From the NCBI RefSeq assembly GCF_963974515.1, contig NZ_CAXBDD010000002.1, positions 62,001 to 126,000 on the forward strand: DNA of 64,000 nucleotides, in the 5' to 3' direction. A program made the translations under genes and the position numbers. Below, in pieces: positions 24,135-33,021 of the stretch (its first letter is position 1; each line of letters opens with the position of its first letter). This DNA is from Sunxiuqinia sp963974515. Lineage in GTDB: Bacteria > Bacteroidota > Bacteroidia > Bacteroidales > Prolixibacteraceae. The notes under the pieces are model-generated. The model saw nothing but the letters and a program-made list of their open reading frames with translations, was not told the origin of the DNA and did not search any database.

Positions 24135-26968
24135 CCGCGACGACAAATCACATTGTACGGGCACAGGCGACATTTTCGATCATCTTCTGTTTGATCGTAC
24201 ACATGACCTGTGCTGAACATTTCGCGAAGCAATTCATCAAGACTTTCGCAAAAAGGCTCTGCAATCTGCTGGTAATTCAAAGGATCGTTTCCATAAATCA
24301 CTTCAGGATGAAATTCATCATCAAAGAAATCATCAATCTTATAGATCGTTGGAAGCAAATTGCTTTCTCCGGTTGAGCGTTTGAAAATCTCAGAATAAAC
24401 CAAGGTTTGAAAAATCTCTTTGGGGCGACCATTTTTGTCTCGCTCGTAAAACTGACCGACTTCCCTGAAATTCAATTTTAAATTACGCCCGGTCTTGTAA
24501 TCAGTGATACGCGTACCATTGACCGTTTCATCGATCCTGTCAATGGTTCCGCCAAGTCGGATTTGTTGCTTCTTCTCTCCCACCAGCAAATCAAACGCGG
24601 CTTCATATTTGCCTTCCAACGCGATGACTTTAAATGGAGCAAACGCCAAGTCATTCATCAACAACTGGTGCAGGTAAGTCTCCAAATGATCTTTCACCAG
24701 GATATTTTTACCGCTTATCCTCACATCATTCAAACTCTTGTCCTTGTAATATTCTTTGGCGAAAGCAGCGCGGATTACCTGCTCGATTTTTGCTTTATTG
24801 ACCAGCAAAGCCTTTAAATGATCTTTTTGCACTTCCTTACCCACAAAATCCTGGTAAAGCATTTCCATCGCATAGTGAAACAAGTTTCCGAACAGACGTG
24901 GATCCACATCCTCCAACACCTCTTCCGATTCTTTGATAAAGGCAATGTGCTTGAAATAGAATTTCAACTTGCAATCGAGGTAAGTGTTTAGTGCACTCGG
25001 ACTAAGCTTGCGTGTAGTGTAATTTCGTAGTAATTTTTCTTGATGCGCGACTGTAGCCGGAATGGCAATTGGCGCATTGCCCGATGATTTAAAATTAAAA
25101 TCAAAATAATATTCCTTAGGCTGAACTTCAGAATCATACTTCAATTGAAACAGGTAACGGCTCATTTCCCCCGAATTTAAGCCATCGGTGGCCGAATTAT
25201 AAACCAACACCACTTCTTCGGCGCGATGGAGCAAGCGATAAAAGTAGTAAGCATACATGGCATCGTGCTCTTCGTAAGCTGGCAGCCCAAATGCTTTTCG
25301 CAAATGATAGGGAATAAAGGAATGCACTGGCGTTGATTTCGGCATTTTACCTTCGTTAACCGAGAAAAGCACCACTTTTTTAAAATCCAGCAAGCGAGTT
25401 TCCAAGAAACCCATCACCTGCAAGCCGGTTAGCGGCTCGCCTTCAAACGGAATGGAAACCCGCTGCAAATGCTGAATGAGCAAACGGAAGAACAAAGCCA
25501 CCGACATTTTTTGATCTGCCAGTTCATCTAAGGTATCCACCAGGCGTTGAATTGACAGATAAGCCTGATACAAATATTCCCCGTCCAGTTTCACAGGCGC
25601 ATCTTCGGCGCTGGAAAAGCGCAATCCCAGATTACTGATGATTTCCATCAAATATTCTGCAAAGGCTTTCCAATTGTTTTGTGTTGAAAAAATCAATTTC
25701 AACAACTCACTCCGATTCAAATCTGCTTGCCGAACATGAATTTTGTTCTTACTGCGGATTTCTGCAACCAAGCCTTTGGTTTCATCGTTGGCGATCAGCT
25801 GGTGCTTTAATAAAGCCAGCACCGGACGGTGGTAAAAAGCGGGCTTGCCATCCAGTTTCCGACTATTTTTTTGCAAATCAATCAGCAGTGAAATCAGACT
25901 ATAAACAGGTGTATTTTGAAGCGCATACCCCATCGTGATGTTGATTTTCCGAAAGCGTGATCCGGCAGAGGAAATAACCGGAACCAGCAAACTCTCGTCT
26001 GAAAGAACCAGGACTGTATCGTCAAACCGCTCAGCTCGGATCTCTTCCTGAAACAAGGCCGGATAATGGATAACCTGCGCTTGGGCCACTTGTCCCGGAA
26101 CCGAAACCAAGCTAATTTTCTGCTTTTTTTGTGCGCCTTCATCCAAAACAAAATCTTCAGGAGCTGGAAATTCAATTTGGTTGCGACGGACAAAAAGCCC
26201 CGCCTCCTGCGCCGGATCATTCAAAAACTGTTCATCGAAATCCCAAAAAAACAAGGCTTTCGCAGCAGATTGAAAACGCTTAAATAGTTTATTTTCGCAA
26301 CGATCCAAGGCATTAAAACCAATAAATACAAACTGATCGCCTTCCGGAAGACCAACCTTATCCCGTTCATTTTCTTCTATCAATTCGCGATAGACCAAGC
26401 CCGAGTAGCCGACATTCTTATCCAACAGCTCGTTTCGAAAACGCTGATAAATGGCCGGTAGCTTATTCCAAACGGCCATAAACTTCTCTCGGTTCACCGA
26501 ACCATCCACCCGTCCCATATTTCCCCAAAAAGCTTCGATCGCTTTTTTCTGCTCTGGCGTGAGGTAGTCAAAACGAGTCTCAACTTCTTTGATGTCCTTG
26601 ATATTTCGGAACAAATCGGTCGCCTCCAACTGATACTTATCGATATCGTTAAAATCATTGAGTAAAATTTCGCCCCAAAAGAAAAAATCATCCAGGCTTT
26701 CGTCATGTCCCGTTTCAGCAACATACACCCGGTGCAAATGCAGGATCAAACCAATCTGGTCTGATATTTGCATCCCCGACATGCGTGAAACCAATTCATC
26801 GATTGTGATCGCGTCGGGGCCAATGATTGGCGATGTCACCAGTTCATTCAGATAGGCATGAAAGAAAACACTGGAGCGTCGGCTCGGAAATACCAGCGAA
26901 ATCCGGTGCAGATCAGAACCGAAGGTTGAATATAAATAGCGGGCAACTTGCGTTAAAAATGGTGTCAT
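24131..26968 (-). CDS. AddB-like PD-(D/E)XK nuclease, iron-sulfur cluster type
   Basis: A 945-residue protein of the AddB/RexB class, which works with an AddA helicase in end resection. The N-terminus (ISLVFPSRRSSVFF) resembles the inactivated helicase half of AddB. The nuclease core lies near the C-terminus: LGGTIDRIDE gives the first acidic residue and RITDYKTGR the D-x-K pair. A cysteine in YLDCKLKFYF plus the terminal CRLCPYNVIC form the four-cysteine iron-sulfur site expected for this class. No addA helicase gene is adjacent in the window, so its partner must be elsewhere. It overlaps the convergent trmD gene by 4 bp. Confidence 0.87.
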   Translation of the reverse strand: MTPFLTQVARYLYSTFGSDLHRISLVFPSRRSSVFFHAYLNELVTSPIIGPDAITIDELVSRMSGMQISDQIGLILHLHRVYVAETGHDESLDDFFFWGEILLNDFNDIDKYQLEATDLFRNIKDIKEVETRFDYLTPEQKKAIEAFWGNMGRVDGSVNREKFMAVWNKLPAIYQRFRNELLDKNVGYSGLVYRELIEENERDKVGLPEGDQFVFIGFNALDRCENKLFKRFQSAAKALFFWDFDEQFLNDPAQEAGLFVRRNQIEFPAPEDFVLDEGAQKKQKISLVSVPGQVAQAQVIHYPALFQEEIRAERFDDTVLVLSDESLLVPVISSAGSRFRKINITMGYALQNTPVYSLISLLIDLQKNSRKLDGKPAFYHRPVLALLKHQLIANDETKGLVAEIRSKNKIHVRQADLNRSELLKLIFSTQNNWKAFAEYLMEIISNLGLRFSSAEDAPVKLDGEYLYQAYLSIQRLVDTLDELADQKMSVALFFRLLIQHLQRVSIPFEGEPLTGLQVMGFLETRLLDFKKVVLFSVNEGKMPKSTPVHSFIPYHLRKAFGLPAYEEHDAMYAYYFYRLLHRAEEVVLVYNSATDGLNSGEMSRYLFQLKYDSEVQPKEYYFDFNFKSSGNAPIAIPATVAHQEKLLRNYTTRKLSPSALNTYLDCKLKFYFKHIAFIKESEEVLEDVDPRLFGNLFHYAMEMLYQDFVGKEVQKDHLKALLVNKAKIEQVIRAAFAKEYYKDKSLNDVRISGKNILVKDHLETYLHQLLMNDLAFAPFKVIALEGKYEAAFDLLVGEKKQQIRLGGTIDRIDETVNGTRITDYKTGRNLKLNFREVGQFYERDKNGRPKEIFQTLVYSEIFKRSTGESNLLPTIYKIDDFFDDEFHPEVIYGNDPLNYQQIAEPFCESLDELLREMFSTGHVYDQTEDDRKCRLCPYNVICRRG

Positions 26969-27083
26969 GCAGAATTATTTTTGTTAAAGATAATACTTAA
27001 ATTTAGCCGAGCAGAAAAGATTTTTCAACCATTGAAACAAATCAATAAAAATGAATCCATTAGAAACAATAAAATTATCAATC

Positions 27084-27815
27084 ATGAAAGCAAGTAAACT
27101 AGTATTGGTCCTCCTTCTTTTATCGGTGAGTAGTTTTGCACAAACAGAACCTAACCCTCTGCATTCAACACCTTACATTGAGGTAACCGGCGAAGGCGAA
27201 ATCGAAGTCGTTCCTGACGAGATTTTTCTTCAATTCACCCTAACGGAACGGTATGACGGAAAAACCAAAATCAATATTGAAGATTTGGAAAAGAAAATGA
27301 AACAGCATCTGAAGGTCAACCAATTCGAATTGACCAAACTATCTCTGGCTGATGCTGATGCAGACTATGTAACCATCAAAAGAAAAAATAAGGATGTGCT
27401 GGCCTCGAAAAACTATGTTCTTCAAGTGAGTTCAACACAAGAACTGGCCGATGTTTGGGAAATTTTGGATGAAATTGATGCAGCAAATGCCCATATTCAG
27501 CGTGTTGATCACAGCCAAATGGATGATTTCAAAAAGGAAGTCAAAATAAAAGCAATCAAAAACGCCAAGGAAAAGGCTTCCTATTTGCTTGAAGCTGTCG
27601 ACCAGCAGGTTGGTTCAGCGTTGTTTATTCAGGAACGTGAAAACTATAGCCAACCCTTTGCTGAAAAAATGATGATCAGAGGCGTGGCATCGTTTCAGGA
27701 TGAAGCTGAAGTGGCAGAAGAACCAGCAATCTCGTTTAAGAAAATCAAACTGAATTACAAAGTTTTTGCCCGTTTTGCTATTCAAGGACAGCCTGTGATC
27801 CTGCAGAACCGATAA
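27084..27815 (+). CDS. SIMPL-domain (DUF541) exported protein
   Basis: A 243-residue protein with a signal peptide (MKASKLVLVLLLLSVSSFAQ) and a SIMPL domain: IEVTGEGEIEVVPDEIFLQFTL, then central repeats and the typical KNAKEKASYLLEAVDQQVGSA helix. The family is exported and poorly defined. The frame is open 33 bases upstream, but the ATG at 27084 gives a normal signal peptide and is chosen. A GH5 gene follows after 56 bp on the same strand and may share the transcript. Confidence 0.85.
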   Translation: MKASKLVLVLLLLSVSSFAQTEPNPLHSTPYIEVTGEGEIEVVPDEIFLQFTLTERYDGKTKINIEDLEKKMKQHLKVNQFELTKLSLADADADYVTIKRKNKDVLASKNYVLQVSSTQELADVWEILDEIDAANAHIQRVDHSQMDDFKKEVKIKAIKNAKEKASYLLEAVDQQVGSALFIQERENYSQPFAEKMMIRGVASFQDEAEVAEEPAISFKKIKLNYKVFARFAIQGQPVILQNR

Positions 27816-27871
27816 TTTCATGGGAGCTGATGCAACCAGAAGTAGCTCGTTCCCCGTAAACCAAATCAATC

Positions 27872-29608
27872 ATGAAAATTACGATTGTCATTGTTCTACT
27901 CGTACTTGCCAAGTCTGTTTTTCCGCAATCGCCGGCGTTCGAAAAAAATAAAGAGCTTGGCCGGGGAATTAACCTGGGCAATATGTTTGAGGCTCCAAGC
28001 GAAGAAGCGTGGGGCAATCCGTTTCAGGATGCCTATCTTCAGCAAATCGCCGAATTGGGGTTTGACCACGTGCGAATTCCCATCCGATGGGAACCTTCAG
28101 ATCGCAGCATGGCGGAATCACCTTACACGATTGAAGCTTCATTTTTGGAGCGAATCCAGCATGTTGTTGATTTGGCGCTTGAGCACCAGCTCCATGTAAT
28201 TATCAATATGCACCATCACGAAATGCTATTTGAGAAGCCAGATGAACAAAAAGCCCGCTTTCTAGCCATGTGGAATCAAATCGCCAACTATTTTTCTGAT
28301 TATCCCGACCGCTTGATTTTTGAACTATTGAATGAACCTCACGGTAGTCTGACAGCAGCGAAGTGGAACCTTTTTCTTGCTGATGCGGTAAATGCGATAC
28401 GCAACAGCAATCCGAACCGATTTTTGATGGTTGGAACTGCTGAATATGGCGGACTTGTCGGATTACCGAAATTAAAACTGCCCGCTGACGACCGTCTCAT
28501 TTTGACCATTCATTATTATAGCCCCTTTTCATTCACGCATCAGGGAGCAGAATGGGCTGGCGATGAAGCTCAACAATGGCTGGGAACAAAATGGATGGAC
28601 ACAGAGTCCGAGCGACAGGCTGTTCAATCCGATTTTGCAGCGGCCATCCTGTACCGCGAGACCAATCAGGTTCCGATTCATATTGGTGAATTTGGCGCTT
28701 ATTCGACAGCAGACATGGATTCGCGTGCGCGCTGGACAACCTACTTGACTCGTTATTTTGAGTCGCAAAATTTTAGCTGGGCTTATTGGGAATACAGTGC
28801 AGGCTTTGGAATATATGATCCGGCAAACCAGACATTTCATACAGAGCTGGTTGATGCGCTGCTGCAAAACGAAATGCCCGAACCAACGCCAGTCAATTTG
28901 GAGGAACTTTTAAAGACTGATTTTGAAGACGATGGCGATTGGGAAGGATGGCACCTGAACAACTCGAATGGCACCTCCTCTTCAGGATTGGTTGGTCTGG
29001 GCAATTTGACCATTGACATTGAAAATGCAGGAACACAGGGTTGGCATATTCAGTTAGTTTATCCGGATTTGCTGCTGGAGCAAGGAAAGACCTACGAAAT
29101 CCGGATACTCGCCAAAGCCGAAAACAATCGGCCCATTTCTGTTTATGCCGGCATGGACCATGATCCGTGGAGTTCTTACAGCGGATACTCAACACTGAAT
29201 ATGACCCCAAGGCCTCAATTATTTTCGGTTATTTTTCAAATGCAAAACAAAACCGACAACCAATCCCGGCTGGTCCTGGATTTAGGTTATTCGAAAACAA
29301 ATGTTCAAATTGATGAAATCGCCTTATACGAACTTAGCTTTGCGACAGAAAGCCAGGACACAATCGTGCAAACGTCCTTTTTCTTTCCAAACCCAACCGA
29401 CGGATTGGTGAACTTCTCAACCGCTGACAGCGCCAGTGTGATCTCGGTTTATTCTTTTCAGGGCAGCCTGGTCTGGGAGCAACAAATGCCATCGAGTCAG
29501 CAAATCAATCTGAAAAGGCTTCCTGCCGGACGCTATATCATTCGCTGGCAAGCAAAAGAAAGGATGCAGGTTGGCAAACTTATCAAACAAGCGTCACTTC
29601 AATTTTAG
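27872..29608 (+). CDS. Secreted GH5 glycoside hydrolase with carbohydrate-binding module and T9SS sorting domain
   Basis: A 578-residue exo- or endo-acting beta-glycosidase (cellulase fold). After a signal peptide (about 1-19), the GH5 catalytic barrel runs to about residue 335: RGINLGN, the acid/base Glu155 in FELLNEP, and the nucleophile Glu273 in HIGEFGAYS. A jelly-roll module of the CBM4/9 kind follows (about 340-495), and the last 70 residues are a type IX secretion sorting domain (FFFPNPTDG, then LPAGRYIIRW). The enzyme is therefore exported across the outer membrane. The exact polysaccharide (glucan, mannan or other) cannot be read from motifs alone. The stop overlaps the convergent cytochrome gene by 4 bp. 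Confidence 0.9.
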   Translation: MKITIVIVLLVLAKSVFPQSPAFEKNKELGRGINLGNMFEAPSEEAWGNPFQDAYLQQIAELGFDHVRIPIRWEPSDRSMAESPYTIEASFLERIQHVVDLALEHQLHVIINMHHHEMLFEKPDEQKARFLAMWNQIANYFSDYPDRLIFELLNEPHGSLTAAKWNLFLADAVNAIRNSNPNRFLMVGTAEYGGLVGLPKLKLPADDRLILTIHYYSPFSFTHQGAEWAGDEAQQWLGTKWMDTESERQAVQSDFAAAILYRETNQVPIHIGEFGAYSTADMDSRARWTTYLTRYFESQNFSWAYWEYSAGFGIYDPANQTFHTELVDALLQNEMPEPTPVNLEELLKTDFEDDGDWEGWHLNNSNGTSSSGLVGLGNLTIDIENAGTQGWHIQLVYPDLLLEQGKTYEIRILAKAENNRPISVYAGMDHDPWSSYSGYSTLNMTPRPQLFSVIFQMQNKTDNQSRLVLDLGYSKTNVQIDEIALYELSFATESQDTIVQTSFFFPNPTDGLVNFSTADSASVISVYSFQGSLVWEQQMPSSQQINLKRLPAGRYIIRWQAKERMQVGKLIKQASLQF

Positions 29609-30063
29609 CGGGCCGCCGCTACTTTTTCCTTGCTTACCGGCTCCAAATCGTTTCCGAAGCTCGATCGGACATATGAAATCACATCAGCAATCTCCTGATC
29701 AGACAAAAAATCGTGCGCCGGCATTAAGTTATTATAAACCTCGCCATTCACTGTAATTTCACCGCTTTGTCCGTTGAGCATCAATTCAATCATTTTGTCC
29801 TTATCTGCAATCCATTCATTTGGACTAAGCGGCGGAAACATACCGGGAACGCCGGAACCATCTGCCTGATGACAAGTCAAACAATATTTTTGATAGACCG
29901 TTTTACCCGGATGCGTTTCAGTCTCCGGTTTGGCATCATTCAAACTGGAAGATTTTTCAGAGCTTTCAACTTCACGTGAATGGTTATTGGAAGAGTTTTT
30001 TCCATTACAGGAACTAATTACAAGGACGATTATAAAAGTTAAATAAAAAAGGAACTGCCTCAC
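29605..30063 (-). CDS. Lipoprotein cytochrome c (single heme)
   Basis: A 152-residue electron carrier. The lipobox VISSC (Cys19) marks a lipoprotein, a Ser/Glu-rich linker follows, and the cytochrome domain carries the heme site CLTCH at 61-65 with Met114 (NLMPAH) as the likely axial ligand. It is the second gene of an operon with the sugar dehydrogenase (29 bp gap), so it is probably the immediate electron acceptor of that enzyme, passing electrons to the respiratory chain. Confidence 0.9.
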   Translation of the reverse strand: MRQFLFYLTFIIVLVISSCNGKNSSNNHSREVESSEKSSSLNDAKPETETHPGKTVYQKYCLTCHQADGSGVPGMFPPLSPNEWIADKDKMIELMLNGQSGEITVNGEVYNNLMPAHDFLSDQEIADVISYVRSSFGNDLEPVSKEKVAAAR

Positions 30064-30092
30064 TACGTATGAATTTTCGTTGATAAATCGGA

Positions 30093-31373
30093 TTAAATAG
30101 CCGGATTATACATGATCCGCCACACGCGACCTTTCGCGTCATCGGTAACGAACAACGATCCGTCTGGGCCCTGCGCCAGTCCACATGGACGATATTCAGC
30201 ATCGCGGGGGCTATTGACCGGATCAACTCCGGCAAAGCCATCAGCAAATATTTCCCAATTGCCTGACGGAACCTTACCTTCAAAAGGAACAAAAACAACG
30301 TAATATCCTTCCTGCACTTCGGGAGCCCGGTTCCATGACCCATGAAAAGCAATAAACGCACCGTTACGATAGTGTTCGGGAAACATGTCGCCAGTGTAAA
30401 AAAGCAAATCGTTCGGCGCCAGATGCCCCGGAAAAGCCAGAATCGGATCATCTTTGGCATGACACGCCCCCACTTCATTTCCGTCGCCACCATATTCGGG
30501 CCCCAACACTTTTTGCTGTTTTATTTGATCGTAATAACAATACGGCCATCCGAAGTCGGATCCTTTCTCTACCAAAAGAAATTCCTCTGCCGGAAGCTCT
30601 GCATTTTGTTTCTCGTTATAGAGCTCGGGAAAAAACTGGTGTAACTGATCGCGCCCGTGTTGCAAGGCGTACAAGGTATTCTCGGCTCCATTCCAGTCAA
30701 TGGCCACTGCATGACGAATACCAGTTGCGTAGCGCTCTCCGTCTTCCATCTGATCCTGCCCCAGTTCATCGGCCTTGAACTTCCAGATACCACCATGTCG
30801 CTCAAGCAACGGACACGGATCCATTCCCGGCGACCCCTTTGTTCGGGTTTGCTCCATGCAGGCGTTTGAAGGTGCCCCTACAGTAACATACAAATTTCCG
30901 TTCTTGTCGAAAGTCAAAGGTTTAGCACCGTGCTGGTTGTTCTTTGGTAAGCCGGCAACAACGATTTCCTCGGAATCATGAGGAAGAAGCTGGCTGTAAA
31001 CCATCGGATATCGCACGACCAGTGTATCGGATCCAAAATAAAGATGGTTATTCCAAAAAGCGATTCCCGTTCCGTGGTGCCGCCCAAAATATTCAATTAA
31101 ATCAGCACGGCCATCATTAGTTGTATCACGCAGGCAGGCAATTCCGCCGCCCTTTTTCAACTGATTCAGTGAAACGTAAATATCGCCTTGATCATTTACC
31201 TGGATATGTCGGGCCTGCCCGAGGCTGTCGGCGACTACCAAAGCACAAAAACCTTCTGGCAAAGTCAGTCCTCCGTTGTCCGAATCACCCGTAATTGTCT
31301 TGAGTTTGTGCGAATCATTGCTGCATGCCACAAACACAAATAACGACAGCAAAAGATTGATAAACTTTATCAT
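30093..31373 (-). CDS. PQQ-dependent sugar dehydrogenase (sorbosone/glucose dehydrogenase family), lipoprotein
   Basis: A 426-residue beta-propeller with a lipoprotein signal (VACSN). Its order of segments fits the soluble glucose/sorbosone dehydrogenase family: ARHIQVNDQGDIYVSL, HHGTGIAFWNNHLYFG, HGAKPLTFDKNGNLYVTVGA, GIRHAVAIDWNGAENTLYALQHGRDQL, KGSDFGWPYCYYD and FIAFHGSWNR. It likely oxidises a sugar or sugar alcohol with PQQ and gives the electrons to the cytochrome c encoded just downstream. PQQ synthesis genes are not in the window, so the cofactor may be taken up or made elsewhere. A 12-nt palindrome lies about 60 bp before its start. Confidence 0.85.
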   Translation of the reverse strand: MIKFINLLLSLFVFVACSNDSHKLKTITGDSDNGGLTLPEGFCALVVADSLGQARHIQVNDQGDIYVSLNQLKKGGGIACLRDTTNDGRADLIEYFGRHHGTGIAFWNNHLYFGSDTLVVRYPMVYSQLLPHDSEEIVVAGLPKNNQHGAKPLTFDKNGNLYVTVGAPSNACMEQTRTKGSPGMDPCPLLERHGGIWKFKADELGQDQMEDGERYATGIRHAVAIDWNGAENTLYALQHGRDQLHQFFPELYNEKQNAELPAEEFLLVEKGSDFGWPYCYYDQIKQQKVLGPEYGGDGNEVGACHAKDDPILAFPGHLAPNDLLFYTGDMFPEHYRNGAFIAFHGSWNRAPEVQEGYYVVFVPFEGKVPSGNWEIFADGFAGVDPVNSPRDAEYRPCGLAQGPDGSLFVTDDAKGRVWRIMYNPAI

Positions 31374-31431
31374 ACATTGTTCTTTTAATCATTAGGAAGC
31401 TGAAAACTACGTCAATATCCGACAAGCATTA

Positions 31432-31443
31432 TTGTCCGGACAA
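31432..31443. promoter_or_regulatory. 12-nt palindrome TTGTCCGGACAA upstream of the sugar dehydrogenase
   Basis: A perfect palindrome 59 bp before the dehydrogenase start, with a related partial copy (GACAAGC read beside CCGA) nearby at 31418-31427. Palindromes of this form often bind dimeric regulators; no regulator gene is adjacent, so this is only a candidate site. Confidence 0.4.
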
Positions 31444-31587
31444 ACAAAAGTTGATCTGCTATATTTCGTTTAGAAGGAAACAAGGCAAAACTTGATTTGT
31501 TTAGGGCTTCTTTGGAAAGAAAGTGAGCTAAAACCGGTACAAAGGAGACGACTTTCTGATTCGGTGACCATGGATGAGCATATCACC

Positions 31588-31629
31588 AAAAAAAACAGGT
31601 CACTTCAGAGTGCTACTGAAACGACCTGT
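31588..31629 (-). terminator. Terminator after the ThuA-MFS pair
   Basis: Outer stem ACAGGTC/GACCTGT with an inner TTCAG/CTGAA, then a run of eight T on the minus strand, 35 bp past the transporter stop. Confidence 0.85.
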
Positions 31630-31663
31630 AATCAGAAACTGATCTTGTCAATGCTTAGCTTTG

Positions 31664-32986
31664 CTAAACAGCCGTGGATTTTTTATTCTTGACAACCAAA
31701 TACAGCACGATAAAAATCACAATCAAAATAAGCGGTAAAACCGACATATTGCGCAGCGTAATTTGTGGACCGGCAGTCTCGATCGACTTTCCCATAATTG
31801 GCAATACCATTGAAGTAGCCACAAACCCAGCGCCACCTAAAATAGACATGCCCAGGGCGCCACTTTTCGGAATGTATTCTGATGCGACACCAATCATGGT
31901 AGGCCAGAAATAACAAACGCCAATGGCAAAAACGGCTGCGGCTCCCAGTGTCATAGCCGCACCGCTCGAAATGCTCAGCAAAAGCAAGCCCGCCACAGAA
32001 ATGACGGCGGAGCCCAACAGAACACCAATCGGATTTAAGCGATGAATTAATCCGCCGGCAAAATATCGGCCAACAGCCATAATTCCGGTAACCACCACCA
32101 AAATAATCATCGGATTAATACCGTTGGTCATCAACAAGGCATTGATCCACTGTGTAGTACCCAATTCAGTGGAAGCCGTTAGCAACATGGCTAGCAGAAC
32201 CAGGGGAAACAGCAGGGTAATTTTATTGACCAATCTTCCTTCAACAACTACCAAAACAACAATGACCCCAACAATAACGTATGGCCAGGTGCTGTCAAAA
32301 TCCAGACGAAGCGAAGGAATTGAAGCAGCGAGAATCATCAGTAAAACAGTTAAAATAATCGTGTACGGAGCACCAATATTACGCATCATTTCCTTATACG
32401 AAACACCGCTCGTTACGCGCTCTGTCTCCGGAATTTTTTGTCCAAGGAAAAGAAACCCATAAATAGCCAGCGGAATAAACAATAAGCTAACCAGAATCTC
32501 CCAGCGCAGGCCGGCTACATCCATCACTAGCCAGGCCAATACGCCCCCAATAACTATTCCTCCTGGAAACCATACATGAAAGCGGTTCAACATTTTTGTT
32601 TTGTTGTTCGGGAATAAAGTAGCAACCAAAGGATTACAAGCCGCTTCAACACTACCATTTCCGAAACCAATAAAGACGTTGGCTACAAACAGCGAAGTCA
32701 TGTCACGAGCCAGCAACAAAAGGATGATCCCCACGAAGTGCATGCCAAATGCCAACCAAACAATTGTTCTGGTTTTTACCAAATCGATAATGAAACCGCC
32801 AAAAAACATCGCCAGAGCAAAGCCCCAGAACGCCGGACCAAACGCATAGCCAACCTGTTCTTTGGTTAAGCCATAGTCGGTTGAAAATACCCCTTCAATT
32901 TTTGCCCGGATAGCAAATGTTATAGCTGTTACCAGCAGGGCCAGACAACTGGCGACAAAAAGTCTTTTTTGATTTACATTCTCCAT
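31664..32986 (-). CDS. MFS transporter (probable sugar or sugar-acid permease)
   Basis: A 440-residue polytopic membrane protein of the major facilitator family, with about twelve hydrophobic segments and the loop DLVKTRTIVW after helix 2. The NVFIGFGNGSVEAACNPLVATLFP stretch and MLNRFHVWFPGG are like those of sugar-type transporters of Bacteroidota. It follows the ThuA-like gene by 35 bp on the same strand and precedes a terminator. The neighbouring ThuA protein and sugar dehydrogenase suggest a sugar or sugar derivative as cargo; nothing in the sequence fixes it. Confidence 0.82.
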   Translation of the reverse strand: MENVNQKRLFVASCLALLVTAITFAIRAKIEGVFSTDYGLTKEQVGYAFGPAFWGFALAMFFGGFIIDLVKTRTIVWLAFGMHFVGIILLLLARDMTSLFVANVFIGFGNGSVEAACNPLVATLFPNNKTKMLNRFHVWFPGGIVIGGVLAWLVMDVAGLRWEILVSLLFIPLAIYGFLFLGQKIPETERVTSGVSYKEMMRNIGAPYTIILTVLLMILAASIPSLRLDFDSTWPYVIVGVIVVLVVVEGRLVNKITLLFPLVLLAMLLTASTELGTTQWINALLMTNGINPMIILVVVTGIMAVGRYFAGGLIHRLNPIGVLLGSAVISVAGLLLLSISSGAAMTLGAAAVFAIGVCYFWPTMIGVASEYIPKSGALGMSILGGAGFVATSMVLPIMGKSIETAGPQITLRNMSVLPLILIVIFIVLYLVVKNKKSTAV

Positions 32987-33021
32987 AAATTCAGATTTTT
33001 AGATTATTTGTTTAGAAATGA

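Noticed and set aside
30014..30493. Minus-strand frame of 159 codons in the sugar dehydrogenase region
   Set aside because: It is out of frame with the clearly recognised dehydrogenase, which explains the region.
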